Shown here one piece after another: positions 17,250 through 25,856 of a stretch of 64,000 nucleotides of DNA. A program made the translations under genes and the position numbers. The first letter of the stretch is position 1, and every line of letters begins with the position of its first letter. This DNA is from an uncultured Veillonella sp. Its GTDB lineage: Bacteria; Bacillota; Negativicutes; Veillonellales; Veillonellaceae. The notes under the pieces are model-generated. The model did not search any database. It worked only from the letters and a program-made list of their open reading frames with translations, and was not told the DNA's origin. Location: contig NZ_URAR01000004.1 in the NCBI RefSeq assembly GCF_900545795.1, forward strand, positions 1 through 64,000, written 5' to 3'.

Positions 17250-18326
17250 CTAGTCAGTAATCAGCTTTTTCAATTTCCCAATGGATTCCGTAAATGGCGG
17301 CTTTAGTACACCTTCTTCAGTAATAATAGCTGTAACTAACTCATGAGGTGTAACATCAAAAGCAGGATTTAGCACCTCAATGCCCTTTGGTGCAGTTTGA
17401 GTGCCACCAAAATTCATCACTTCTTCTGGCGCTCGCATTTCAATAGGAATCTGACTGCCCTCTTCTAAGCTAAAGTCAAAAGTACTATATGGTGCTGCCA
17501 CATAAAATGGTATATTGTGCGCCTTAGCCAATAAAGCCACCCCATAGGTACCAATTTTATTTGCCACATCCCCCTTAGTTGTGATGCGGTCAGCACCGAC
17601 AATAACAGCGTCAATAAGACCTTGCCCCATAGCATAGGCCGCCATATTATCGGTCAGCAAAGTAACAGGGATGCCATCTTCGTGTAATTCAAAAGCTGTT
17701 AAGCGCGCCCCTTGAAGTAGCGGTCTCGTCTCATCAGCATAGACACGCTCTAATTGTCCTTCCTTGTGAAGCTCCCGTACAACACCTAAAGCTGTACCAA
17801 TACCGGCTGTAGCTAAAGCACCAGCATTGCAATGCGTCAAAATGCGCACATGTTGCTGACCTTCAAATAGTTCTGCCCCTGCTTTAGCCATGCGAATATT
17901 GAGCTGTAAGTCTTCATGTTCAATTGCTTGCGCCTCTGCTTCAATCATAGAAAGCGCCGCTGTAATAGACTCAGCAGGTACTACCACATTAGTCACTACG
18001 CGGTCTATAGCCCAGGCTAAATTAATAGCTGTTGGCCGGGTGGCACGCAATTCATTTGCGAATTCTAAAAATAGAGATTTTTCCGTAATAGCGCGGTCTT
18101 CTAAAGGACATGCCTGCTTAATCACTGTAGCTTGCACTTCCTTAGCAGCTAAAATAAGTCCATACGCAGCTGCCACGCCAATAGCTGGAGCTCCTCTTAC
18201 GCGGAGCATCTTAATGGCCTCAGCCACTTCTCGCCAATCAGTACAGTAAATATATACTTCCTCCGTAGGAAGTTTTGTTTGATCCAATAAAATTAATTCT
18301 TTGCCAGTCCACTCTATGCTTCTCAT
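17250..18326 (-). CDS. mtnA: S-methyl-5-thioribose-1-phosphate isomerase
   Basis: Isomerises methylthioribose-1-phosphate to methylthioribulose-1-phosphate. LTHCNAGALATAGIGTALGVV contains the catalytic Cys, DNMAAYAMGQGLIDAVIVGADRI the catalytic Asp, and NKIGTYGVALLAK the phosphate-binding region. It resembles eIF2B-alpha but the motifs fit MtnA. 358 residues. The ATG overlaps the mtnP stop (ATGA), so the two are coupled. The later methionine-salvage enzymes (MtnB, MtnW/X or MtnC, MtnD) are not in the window. Confidence 0.95.
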   Translation of the reverse strand: MRSIEWTGKELILLDQTKLPTEEVYIYCTDWREVAEAIKMLRVRGAPAIGVAAAYGLILAAKEVQATVIKQACPLEDRAITEKSLFLEFANELRATRPTAINLAWAIDRVVTNVVVPAESITAALSMIEAEAQAIEHEDLQLNIRMAKAGAELFEGQQHVRILTHCNAGALATAGIGTALGVVRELHKEGQLERVYADETRPLLQGARLTAFELHEDGIPVTLLTDNMAAYAMGQGLIDAVIVGADRITTKGDVANKIGTYGVALLAKAHNIPFYVAAPYSTFDFSLEEGSQIPIEMRAPEEVMNFGGTQTAPKGIEVLNPAFDVTPHELVTAIITEEGVLKPPFTESIGKLKKLITD

Positions 18327-19144
18327 AACAAATCACCGTCGGCCCCTAAAGCAGCTTTAAAACCACCGTATTCAGCTAAGCGATGATGAGCTGGTAAATC
18401 TTCATTCGGATCTATTTTCTCTATCGTGCGAAGAATGAGCGCTTTAAATTTGTCACTTAATTCTTGCATAATATCTAACACTTCTTGATGAGTTAATTCT
18501 GTAGGTGAAATACCTGCTGCAAAATTGGTAACCATGGAAATAGTGGCATAAGCAATTTCTGCTTCACCAGCTAACACGACTTCTGGCACATTGGTCATGC
18601 CCACTGTATCAGCGCCAAATTGGCGATACATTTTTATCTCTGCTGGTGTTTCAAAGCGCGGCCCTTCAGTGCACACATAAGTGCCACCATTGTGAATATC
18701 AATGTTTAGTTCATTCGCTGCGTCCTCAATAGCCTGACGTACTTCTGGAGAATATGGGTTCCCTACGCCTAAATGAACTACTTTTTTGCCATTTCCATCA
18801 AAGAAAGTACCTTCACGGGCTTTTGTAAAATCTAAAAATTGGTCAATTAATACAAAATGACCTGGTTTATAATCAGGATTTAATGAACCTACAGCAGTAG
18901 TCGATACAATAACTGTAACGCCTAATTTCTTCAAGCCCCAAATATTGGCACGATAATTAATTAAATGTGGCGGAATCGAATGACCGGCCCCATGACGAGC
19001 TAAAAATATAACTTTTTTGCCCTTATAGGACCCTTCAGTATACGCAATATCTCCATAAGGAGTAGTCATTGTTTTTGCTTCAATATTTTCAAACATAGAC
19101 GGATCATACACGCCAGTACCACCTATAACTGCTATTACACCCAT
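18323..19144 (-). CDS. mtnP: S-methyl-5'-thioadenosine phosphorylase
   Basis: Cleaves methylthioadenosine with phosphate to adenine and methylthioribose-1-phosphate. IAVIGGTGVYDPSMF, FLARHGAGHSIPPHLINYRANIWGLK, STTAVGSLNPDYKPG and GMTNVPEVVLAGEAEIAYATISMVTN are the family motifs. 273 residues. GAGGTG precedes the ATG. First gene of the SAM-recycling operon; a terminator hairpin lies only 33 bases upstream of the start, so expression depends on read-through (see the leader entry). Confidence 0.95.
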   Translation of the reverse strand: MGVIAVIGGTGVYDPSMFENIEAKTMTTPYGDIAYTEGSYKGKKVIFLARHGAGHSIPPHLINYRANIWGLKKLGVTVIVSTTAVGSLNPDYKPGHFVLIDQFLDFTKAREGTFFDGNGKKVVHLGVGNPYSPEVRQAIEDAANELNIDIHNGGTYVCTEGPRFETPAEIKMYRQFGADTVGMTNVPEVVLAGEAEIAYATISMVTNFAAGISPTELTHQEVLDIMQELSDKFKALILRTIEKIDPNEDLPAHHRLAEYGGFKAALGADGDLL

Positions 19145-19170
19145 TATGTCACCTCTTTATATATAAAAAG

Positions 19171-19324
19171 AAAAAAATTCTCCAGGGCAAGCCTGGAGAA
19201 TAAATACCTTATGTTATAAACAATATATTGTTACTAAAAATAACTAGCAATTTTGTAAATGCTACAAATCATAAGTCATATCCATAACTATATATGTGCT
19301 ATAAGGCTTGTCTATTATATTGTA
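19171..19324 (-). promoter_or_regulatory. Structured mtnP leader with terminator: candidate attenuator or unclassified riboswitch
   Basis: Reading the minus strand: a -10 candidate TATAAT (19314-19319) or TACAAT (19319-19324), then a leader of about 130 bases. A closing stem CCTTAT (19301-19306) pairs with ATAAGG (19207-19212). Inside are hairpins AGTTAT/ATGACT and TAGCA/TGCTA and the palindrome AACAATATATTGTT. A terminator follows: a 10-bp stem (19177-19186 with 19192-19201), then a T-rich run ending 27 bases before the mtnP ATG. The segment CAAGCCT (19304-19310) can pair with AGGCTTG inside the terminator (19188-19194), competing with the closing stem. I recognise no known SAM or SAH riboswitch core. 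Confidence 0.6.
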
Positions 19325-19412
19325 CCATATTCTTAATGAAAGCGTTACTCATTACTTTATATGAATCGACTAGAATTTATAAAGAAATAAGATAAAAGTT
19401 TAATCGTTTAAA

Positions 19413-20294
19413 TTAACTTTTTAACCCTTTTGCTTCTTCAAAAATAGCCTTTAATTCATCTTGACTGAAATGATACTTTTCATTGCAATAATGACAGACT
19501 AATTCAGTTTGTTCATCTTGAAGCAAATCTTTTTTATCTTCATCACGTAAAGTCATAAGAATACTTTCAAAGCGTTCACGACTGCAAGTGCACTGAAAAT
19601 GTACATCGCCTTCATACACCTTCTCAATAGTAAAACCACAAAGAACGCGCTCTACCAAGCCTTCACCATCTGGATGAGCTTCTAAATACTTAGAAATAGG
19701 GCCTAATTCATTAATATTAGCTTCCACCTGTGCTAAGGCTTCATCTGTAGCATCAGGTAAAGCTTGTACTAAAAATCCGCCAGCAGCTTTAGTCGTGTGA
19801 TCTGTATCTACTAAAACACCAAGGCTAATAGTTGCTGGGATTTGCTCTGATGTATATAAATAATAAGCTAAGTCTTCTGCAATTTCACCACTTTGAATAA
19901 GGCTTTGAGATGTATAGTCTTGGCGCAATTTAGTGAAACGCGTCACCTTTACATCTCCATGATGACCTACAGCGGCGCCTACATCTAATTTACCAGCATA
20001 CTTAAGAGGTACCTCTACATGAGGATTATCTACATAACCACGGACTGTATTATTGCTAAACGCATCCACATGAATCACCCCTAAAGGGCCATCCCCTTGA
20101 ATCCGTAAACTTACATTTTCATCATTTTTAAAATCTCCATCCATTAATAGGGCCCCTGTCATAGAGCGACCTAAAGCAGCTGTAGCAACAGAACTCAACT
20201 CATGACGAACTCTTGCTTCTTCCACTGTATCTCTTGTTACAGCTACAGCCATACGCACACCTTCTTTGGTGGTATAGCGACAAATTGTATCCAT
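19413..20294 (-). CDS. hslO: Redox-regulated chaperone Hsp33
   Basis: Cytoplasmic holdase activated by disulfide formation under oxidative stress. N-terminal domain begins with the typical short lead and ELSSVATAALGRSMTGALLM; the C-terminal zinc-binding switch is CTCSRERF ... CHYCNEKY, giving the CxC and CxxC pairs. 293 residues, normal. AAGGAG precedes the ATG. It lies 32 bases after ribH and may be read from the riboflavin operon. No terminator of its own is clear before the mtnP leader, whose terminator may also stop hslO transcripts. Confidence 0.95.
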   Translation of the reverse strand: MDTICRYTTKEGVRMAVAVTRDTVEEARVRHELSSVATAALGRSMTGALLMDGDFKNDENVSLRIQGDGPLGVIHVDAFSNNTVRGYVDNPHVEVPLKYAGKLDVGAAVGHHGDVKVTRFTKLRQDYTSQSLIQSGEIAEDLAYYLYTSEQIPATISLGVLVDTDHTTKAAGGFLVQALPDATDEALAQVEANINELGPISKYLEAHPDGEGLVERVLCGFTIEKVYEGDVHFQCTCSRERFESILMTLRDEDKKDLLQDEQTELVCHYCNEKYHFSQDELKAIFEEAKGLKS

Positions 20295-20326
20295 AAAAAC
20301 TCCTTACCACTGTATTAATAGATTAC

Positions 20327-20785
20327 TTAAATCTGTTCAATTAAATTTACCATTTCAATAGCGCCCATAGCACAATCGAAACCTTTATTGCCCGCTTTAG
20401 TGCCAGCTCGCTCAATAGCTTGTTCAATATTTTCTGTAGTCAATACGCCAAACATTACTGGCACGCCAGTTTCTAAGCTAATATGAGCAATACCTTTAGA
20501 CACTTCACTACATACATAATCATAATGAGTTGTAGATCCACGGATAACTGCACCTACACAAATAACGGCATCATATTTACCACTAAGAGCTGCTTTTTTT
20601 GCAATTAAAGGAATTTCGAATGCACCTGGCACCCAAATCGTCGTAATATCTTCTTCTTTTACATCATGACGAAGCAACGCATCCATAGCGCCACCAATTA
20701 ATTTAGATGTAATGAACTCATTGAAGCGTGAACCAATAATTGCAAAACGCTTACCTGTGCCTAATAATTTACCTTCTCTAATCAT
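20327..20785 (-). CDS. ribH: 6,7-dimethyl-8-ribityllumazine synthase
   Basis: Condenses 5-amino-6-ribitylaminouracil with dihydroxybutanone phosphate, the penultimate step of riboflavin synthesis. RFNEFITSKLIGGAMDALLRH, TIWVPGAFEIPLIAKKAA, VICVGAVIRGSTTHYDYVCSE and PVMFGVLTTENIEQAIERAGTKAGNKG are family motifs, including the catalytic His in the TTHYDYV segment. 152 residues. GGAGG lies before the ATG. Last of the rib genes, behind a gap with short tandem repeats. Confidence 0.97.
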   Translation of the reverse strand: MIREGKLLGTGKRFAIIGSRFNEFITSKLIGGAMDALLRHDVKEEDITTIWVPGAFEIPLIAKKAALSGKYDAVICVGAVIRGSTTHYDYVCSEVSKGIAHISLETGVPVMFGVLTTENIEQAIERAGTKAGNKGFDCAMGAIEMVNLIEQI

Positions 20786-20798
20786 TATATGCCTCCAA

Positions 20799-20874
20799 TT
20801 TTAATTTCTGATCTTTTAATTTCTAATCTTATAATTTTTAAGATTGTAATTTTCTAATCGTCTAATTTAAAAAT
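20799..20874. repeat. Degenerate 15-bp tandem repeats between ribBA and ribH
   Basis: Two well-matched units, TTTTAATTTCTGATC (20799-20813) and TTTTAATTTCTAATC (20814-20828), followed by three looser ones (20829, 20844, 20860), one of which is 16 bases long. Very AT-rich. The remaining gap holds nothing else I can see. Confidence 0.65.
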
Positions 20875-20913
20875 ACTATTCATATGTTCAAATTATTCGT
20901 GCTTTATTCGCCC

Positions 20914-22110
20914 TTAGTATAAATGCCCCATTTTTTCTTTCTTAGTCTGTAAATACGATGCATTAATACTATTGGCCTTAATAATAACAGGGACCCGTTT
21001 ATTCACTTCAATGCCCCAATGTTCTAAACTTGTTTTCTTTAAAGGATTATTGGTCAATAATTCCACACTCTTAATGCCTAAGAAACGAATAATTTGCGCT
21101 GCTAAAGAATATTCACGCATATCTGGTGGGAATCCTAATTTTACATTTGCCTCTACTGTATCTAAGCCCTGCTCTTGTAGTGCATAGGCTTTAATTTTAT
21201 TAGTAAGACCAATGCCACGCCCTTCTTGGCGCATATACACTACAACACCGCGTCCTTCTTTTTCAATCGTTTCAAGCGCTTTGTGAAGCTGTGGACCACA
21301 GTCGCAGCGTTTAGAACCAAATACATCACCAGTTAAGCATTCAGAGTGAACGCGTACGAGTACATCTTCGCCATCTTTTACATCGCCCTTAACAATGGCT
21401 AAATGCTCCTTATGATCTAAATAGTTTTTGAAAACTAAGATTTTGAAATCACCAAATTCTGTTGGCAAATTAGATTCTGCTGCCAAAGTAATGATTGGCT
21501 CATGCAATTTACGATATTCTACGAGCTCCGCTACAGAGGCAATTTTTAAATCATAGGTTTCAGCAAATTCAAATAAATCATCAAGACGCGCCATGTTGCC
21601 ATCATCTTTAGTAATTTCACAAATAACAGAGGCCTCTTTAAGTCCAGCCAAACGGCAAAAATCCACAGATGCTTCTGTATGCCCTTGACGTACTAAAACG
21701 CCACCTTCTTTGTATTGAAGTGGAAATACATGGCCAGGGCGGCGAAAATCTTCTGGCTTAGCATTGTCATCTAATAAATGGCGAATTGTTAACGCTCGCT
21801 CATATGGTGATACACCAGTCGTCGTATCTACATGGTCCACTGTAACTGTAAACGCTGTTTCGTGATTATCAGTATTTTTTTCTACCATTTGTGTAATCCC
21901 GAGGCGATCTAAATCAGCCTTTTTCATCGGTGTACACACAATACCACGAGCTTCTTTTACCATGAAATTAATATTTTCCATAGTGGCAAATTCCGCAGCA
22001 ATCACTAAATCGCCTTCGTTTTCACGGCTTTCATCATCCACGATAATAACGGGCTTACCGATTTTAATATCTTCTAATACTTCTTCAATTGTATTTAATG
22101 TGCGTCCCAT
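20914..22110 (-). CDS. ribBA: Bifunctional 3,4-dihydroxy-2-butanone-4-phosphate synthase / GTP cyclohydrolase II
   Basis: Two domains. Residues about 5-205 are DHBP synthase: VDDESRENEGDLVIAAEFAT, RHLLDDNAKPEDFRRPGHVFPL and RQGHTEASVDFCRLAG. Residues about 210-398 are GTP cyclohydrolase II with zinc ligands in SECLTGDVFGSKRCDCG and the YMRQEGRGIGL motif. Supplies both precursors for lumazine. The ATG at 22110 follows AAGGAG; the longest frame adds 24 unsupported residues. Co-transcribed with ribD, ribE and ribH under the FMN riboswitch. Confidence 0.97.
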   Translation of the reverse strand: MGRTLNTIEEVLEDIKIGKPVIIVDDESRENEGDLVIAAEFATMENINFMVKEARGIVCTPMKKADLDRLGITQMVEKNTDNHETAFTVTVDHVDTTTGVSPYERALTIRHLLDDNAKPEDFRRPGHVFPLQYKEGGVLVRQGHTEASVDFCRLAGLKEASVICEITKDDGNMARLDDLFEFAETYDLKIASVAELVEYRKLHEPIITLAAESNLPTEFGDFKILVFKNYLDHKEHLAIVKGDVKDGEDVLVRVHSECLTGDVFGSKRCDCGPQLHKALETIEKEGRGVVVYMRQEGRGIGLTNKIKAYALQEQGLDTVEANVKLGFPPDMREYSLAAQIIRFLGIKSVELLTNNPLKKTSLEHWGIEVNKRVPVIIKANSINASYLQTKKEKMGHLY

Positions 22111-22211
22111 AATGTAACTCCTTTTCTTTAAGCTAAGGCTAGCTTCCCAATGGCTAGTACCTCTATGCTCTACAATGCGCAATTTACTTTACAGCATTGT
22201 TATAACCTCTA

Positions 22212-22907
22212 TTACATAAAACCTTTTGATGAAAGCCAATCCATGGTCATCTTCGACTTTTTATTAGAAGGTTCACCCTCAACTGGTGCCTTAGTATCTG
22301 CACCAATAGGTACTCCTTGATTATGTATTAAAAAATGCTGGATATAGCGGCCTGCAATGTCAGTCTCTAAATTAACCACTGTGCCCACTTTAGCACTAGC
22401 TAGTATAGTGTTTTCGATAGTGTGAGGAATGATTGAAATTTCAAAATAATCAGCTTCACGCTTAGATACAGTCAAACTAGCTCCATCTACAGCAATAGAT
22501 CCTTTATAGATTATATAGTCCATAACAGCTGGTGAAGTAGCTATGGAAAACACAACTGAATTCCCCACTCTTTGAATGCGTCTAATTACACCCGTGCCAT
22601 CTACATGACCGGCCACCATATGACCACCAAAACGACCATTCGCAGCCATTGCGCGCTCCAGATTAACAGCAGTGCCTGTTTTCAAATGATATAAGGTTGT
22701 CATTTTTACTGACTCCGGCATAACATCGGCAGTAAATTGTGTGCCTGTAAACTCGGTTACAGTTAAGCACACTCCATTCACCGCTATGGAGCAGCCAATT
22801 TCCATATCTTCAAATATCTTCTTTCCTTCAATAGTCAAACGCAATGAAGGTCCAGCGTGGCGAATACTTACCACATGACCGACTTCTTCGATAATGCCAG
22901 TAAACAT
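22212..22907 (-). CDS. ribE: Riboflavin synthase alpha subunit
   Basis: Dismutates two lumazines to riboflavin. Two repeated lumazine-binding domains: MFTGIIEEVGHVVSI ... GCSIAVNGVCLTV and GHMVAGHVDGTGVIRRI ... GSIAVDGASLTVS. The last 30 residues (lysine- and proline-rich) extend beyond the usual end and look disordered. The ATG shares one base with the ribD stop (TAATG), giving translational coupling. Confidence 0.97.
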   Translation of the reverse strand: MFTGIIEEVGHVVSIRHAGPSLRLTIEGKKIFEDMEIGCSIAVNGVCLTVTEFTGTQFTADVMPESVKMTTLYHLKTGTAVNLERAMAANGRFGGHMVAGHVDGTGVIRRIQRVGNSVVFSIATSPAVMDYIIYKGSIAVDGASLTVSKREADYFEISIIPHTIENTILASAKVGTVVNLETDIAGRYIQHFLIHNQGVPIGADTKAPVEGEPSNKKSKMTMDWLSSKGFM

Positions 22908-24079
22908 TAGCGTCCACTCCCTTCTTTAAGATAGGCTTCAATTCGTAAATTATTATCTAATACTTTTACATCAGTAAACTGCAACTGCGGTGCCTCTTTT
23001 AAATAGGAAATACCTTCACCAGCCATAGCACTTAAGGCCTCTTGACCACCAATGAGGATGTTGCCCACATAGGTTACTAACTTATTAAAGCTCTTGTGAG
23101 TCATGAAGTTAGCAATAATATGACTGCCGCCTTCAACCAATACAGAGGTATAGCCTAATTCACCTAATTTTGTTAATACTGCCTCAATAGAAAGTCCTTC
23201 TGCATCCTCCGGCACCATATGTACTATGCCGCCAGCATCAGTTAAACGTTGACAATCTTTGTCTTCACAGCGAGGCCCTACAAAAATATGTACCTGGCGA
23301 TTTATTTTAGAAAAAATCTGTCCATCACTTGGTGTTCGGCCTACACTATCTAATACAATTACATCGGGCTGATGGACTGGCATAGATTCTACGATATTAG
23401 CATCTGCAGCTTCTATCCAAGGGCTAGAAACTGCCTGACACAATTCCTCCGCCGTAAGCCTCGTATTTAAAGTAGGGTTATCTGCTAGTACTGTGCCAAT
23501 TCCCACTAAAATAGCATCATGGGATGCGCGAAGAACATGCCCATCTTTGCGAGCGCACTCATTAGTAATCCACTGTGACTCACCTTGCTTAGTAGCAATT
23601 TTACCATCTAAAGACATGGCTGATTTCAAGGTAATAAAAGGCTTTTTAGTCTTTATATAGGTTAAAAATCCTTCAATCAATTTAGCACAAGTATCTGCTA
23701 ATATACCAACTGTAACCTCAATACCAGCCGCCTCTAGCATGGCAATGCCCTTGCCACCTACTAAAGGATTAGGATCTACCACACTAATAACCACGCGACT
23801 CACGCCAGCTTCAATGACCCTCTTAGCACAAGGCGGTGTTTTACCATAGTGGGCGCAGGGCTCTAGTGTAACATATAAAGTAGCGCCCTCAGCTAATGCA
23901 CCAGCTTCATTCAAAGCATTCACCTCTGCATGCGCTTGACCGGCCTTATGATGATAGCCTTCACCCACAATTTGGCCGTCTTTTACGACCACAGCACCGA
24001 CCATTGGATTTGGATGCGTATGCCCTATTGCTCTAGCAGCTAAGGACAACGCCCTAGCCATATACTGCTCATCTGTCAT
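22907..24079 (-). CDS. ribD: Bifunctional pyrimidine deaminase / reductase
   Basis: Deaminates and then reduces the pyrimidine intermediate of riboflavin synthesis. The deaminase domain carries HAEVNAL and PCAHYGKTPPCAKRVIEAG (zinc ligands); the reductase domain begins near residue 145 with FITLKSAMSLDGKIATKQGESQWIT and ends with VLVEGGSHIIANFM. 390 residues. GAGGTAATAGT precedes the ATG. First gene of the operon ribD-ribE-ribBA-ribH, immediately downstream of an FMN riboswitch and its terminator. Confidence 0.97.
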   Translation of the reverse strand: MTDEQYMARALSLAARAIGHTHPNPMVGAVVVKDGQIVGEGYHHKAGQAHAEVNALNEAGALAEGATLYVTLEPCAHYGKTPPCAKRVIEAGVSRVVISVVDPNPLVGGKGIAMLEAAGIEVTVGILADTCAKLIEGFLTYIKTKKPFITLKSAMSLDGKIATKQGESQWITNECARKDGHVLRASHDAILVGIGTVLADNPTLNTRLTAEELCQAVSSPWIEAADANIVESMPVHQPDVIVLDSVGRTPSDGQIFSKINRQVHIFVGPRCEDKDCQRLTDAGGIVHMVPEDAEGLSIEAVLTKLGELGYTSVLVEGGSHIIANFMTHKSFNKLVTYVGNILIGGQEALSAMAGEGISYLKEAPQLQFTDVKVLDNNLRIEAYLKEGSGR

Positions 24080-24145
24080 ACTATTACCTCAATTACTTTC
24101 AAAATTACGATGCCTGTCTACTAGACTTGATTCATCTGTGAGGTA

Positions 24146-24178
24146 CAAAATAAAAAGGACTATATTGCTATAGTCCTT
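24146..24178 (-). terminator. Expression-platform terminator of the FMN riboswitch
   Basis: A perfect 10-bp stem (24155-24164 with 24169-24178) with a TTGC loop on the plus strand, followed on the minus strand by a T-rich run. It lies between the riboswitch aptamer and ribD, as expected for control by premature termination. Confidence 0.9.
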
Positions 24179-24247
24179 GAAATATTTTACGGCTACACAA
24201 ATCTACCTAATCCTAGTATAAAATTACTAGTCTATAAAATCTGTGTA

Positions 24248-24397
24248 TCTGTCTTTTCCTATCCAGACTATACTGTCGGTCTCGGAATCGCACCGAGTCA
24301 ACCCATTTCAGAGCTTGCGGACTATGACCGCCGGTCAGGAATTGAAATGTGGACTCCAAAGAGTCCAGTCTATTTCGCACCTTGCCTCAAAGACTAC
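24248..24397 (-). promoter_or_regulatory. FMN riboswitch (RFN element)
   Basis: On the minus strand the conserved blocks appear in order: GAGGCAAGGTG, ATTCCTGACCGGCGGT, AGTCCGCAAGC, the stem TGACTCGGTGCGATTCCGAG, ACCGACAGTATAGTCTGGAT and GGAAAAGA. A long variable P-arm (ACTGGACTC/GAGTCC) is inserted near the 5' side. It binds FMN and reduces rib operon transcription. Confidence 0.97.
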
Positions 24398-24471
24398 TCT
24401 ATATACAATTGTAACACTGTATGTATTATAGATTCATTTTGTGAATAATTATCACCGAATCTATATAATTG

Positions 24472-24500
24472 ATTATACGCCCAAATAGTAAAATGTGCAA
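24472..24500 (-). promoter_or_regulatory. Candidate promoter of the riboflavin operon
   Basis: TTGCAC (24495-24500) and TATAAT (24472-24477) with a 17-base spacer, about 75 bases upstream of the aptamer. A second TATAAT closer to the aptamer (24425-24430) lacks a convincing -35. Confidence 0.55.
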
Positions 24501-24610
24501 CTATGGAGTTTTATTTATAGTCTTTAACTTATTTTGATGTATAATCTATCTCCAGCACCTATCTATTATTTATAAGTTCCCTCATAATTATATTTTATTA
24601 TGTTCACATT

Positions 24611-25558
24611 TTAATATTTCTCATAAGTGCTTAAACGTTCTTTGTAGGCTGCTACGCCCATTCCAAACCAAGTTCTAAAGCTACTTAGGAACTCGCGTAA
24701 GGAGGCAAAACCAGTCAGAAAAGCGATCTCTTCTGAAGTGACATTTAAATCTAAATATACTTTAATCATCATTTGCTGCACTTCTCTAAGGAGGCGTTTA
24801 AACTGTACGCCCTCATCTTGTAAATGACGCTGCAAACTGCGCTCACTCAAATCTAAGCGCTTAGCCAATTGGACTACATGATATTCCCCACTTGGCAAGC
24901 CTTCGATTAGCTCATTAATAACGACTTTTGTAAAGCTTTGGCTATTGTTCATTAAATTTGCATAATACGGTGCCATTGCCTTTTCTAAATAGCGAGCCAT
25001 ATAATTATTCTCTTTTAACAAAGGGAACTGTAAATTACTAATAGGAAAAGTATATTCATTTATATTCTCTCCATAAGTGTCCGGCATTTTACAAGAGCTT
25101 AAAGGGCATAAGCGCCCGCCTCCTTGGCAGAGAATATTAATTAACAAGGTCTTCACCAATAACAATAAAGGGCCATCTAATACCATACGTGAATGTTTAT
25201 TCACAAAACGTAAGGTCATCTGCCCCTTTTCTTCTTTTGCTTCAATTTCAATAGGCCCAATGCGATGTCTAAACTCAATATAACGCTTTAAGCCTTCTAA
25301 TGCATTACTGGCCGTTAAAGGATAATATTGCATAGAGCAAAAAAAGCGGGATACTTCTAAATTGCACAAATTAGCAATCATACTAGGCTTTAAAGATGAT
25401 TTATATTCCAATAAAAATTCTTGAAACTCCTCATCATTAACAAACAACACAGACTCTGCCTCTTCTACATAAATGCTTCGCGCTTCACACCAGGCCTTAA
25501 TATCTAGGCCACCTGCTTTTAGCATCTTTTGAGTGGACAGGTGAACAGGGTACTTCAT
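24611..25558 (-). CDS. AraC-family transcriptional regulator
   Basis: DNA-binding regulator with an N-terminal ligand-type domain of the arabinose-binding/OruR class (about residues 15-200) and a C-terminal double helix-turn-helix: HVVQLAKRLDLSERSLQRHLQDEGVQFKRLLREV and TSEEIAFLTGFASLREFLSSFRTWFGMGVAAYK. The wing motif normally reads GYSExSxFxRAFKRWTG-like; here it is variant. A GGAGGAG site is present but 12 bases from the ATG, which is long. Single gene with no adjacent target gene in the same unit; ligand and regulon unknown. Confidence 0.85.
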   Translation of the reverse strand: MKYPVHLSTQKMLKAGGLDIKAWCEARSIYVEEAESVLFVNDEEFQEFLLEYKSSLKPSMIANLCNLEVSRFFCSMQYYPLTASNALEGLKRYIEFRHRIGPIEIEAKEEKGQMTLRFVNKHSRMVLDGPLLLLVKTLLINILCQGGGRLCPLSSCKMPDTYGENINEYTFPISNLQFPLLKENNYMARYLEKAMAPYYANLMNNSQSFTKVVINELIEGLPSGEYHVVQLAKRLDLSERSLQRHLQDEGVQFKRLLREVQQMMIKVYLDLNVTSEEIAFLTGFASLREFLSSFRTWFGMGVAAYKERLSTYEKY

Positions 25559-25691
25559 ACTTCAAACCGACTCCTCCAATAAATTTCCTGCCTAGTATAT
25601 CATACATTTATGAATAATAAATAAAGATTTTTTAGAAATGTAATTAAATAAATTAATATTATTAATATAAGTTTTTCTAATCGATTCAACC

Positions 25692-25732
25692 TAAAAAAGC
25701 AAAGGCCACAGCCATTTTTAGACTGTGACCTT
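25692..25732 (-). terminator. Intrinsic terminator downstream of the His-rich gene
   Basis: On the minus strand AAGGTCACAG (from 25732) pairs with CTGTGGCCTT (to 25702) with one U-G pair, followed by a T6 run. It ends transcripts from the His-rich gene, 125 bases after its stop; the bases in between show no other feature. Confidence 0.8.
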
Positions 25733-25856
25733 CGCATTGGTAAATTTTAATTTATAAGCGCTAATACGACTTAATTAAAAGTATAAAAAAGACTTACTAT
25801 AATCAAATTGTATGGCCTAGACCATTATTAATTTTGATTGAGACAGAGCCGAGCAA

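Noticed and set aside
19207..19306. Resemblance of the mtnP leader to the purine riboswitch (GGATATG, TTTGTAGC blocks)
   Set aside because: The spacing of the conserved blocks and the P2/P3 pairings do not fit; the core CTACC and loop contacts are missing.
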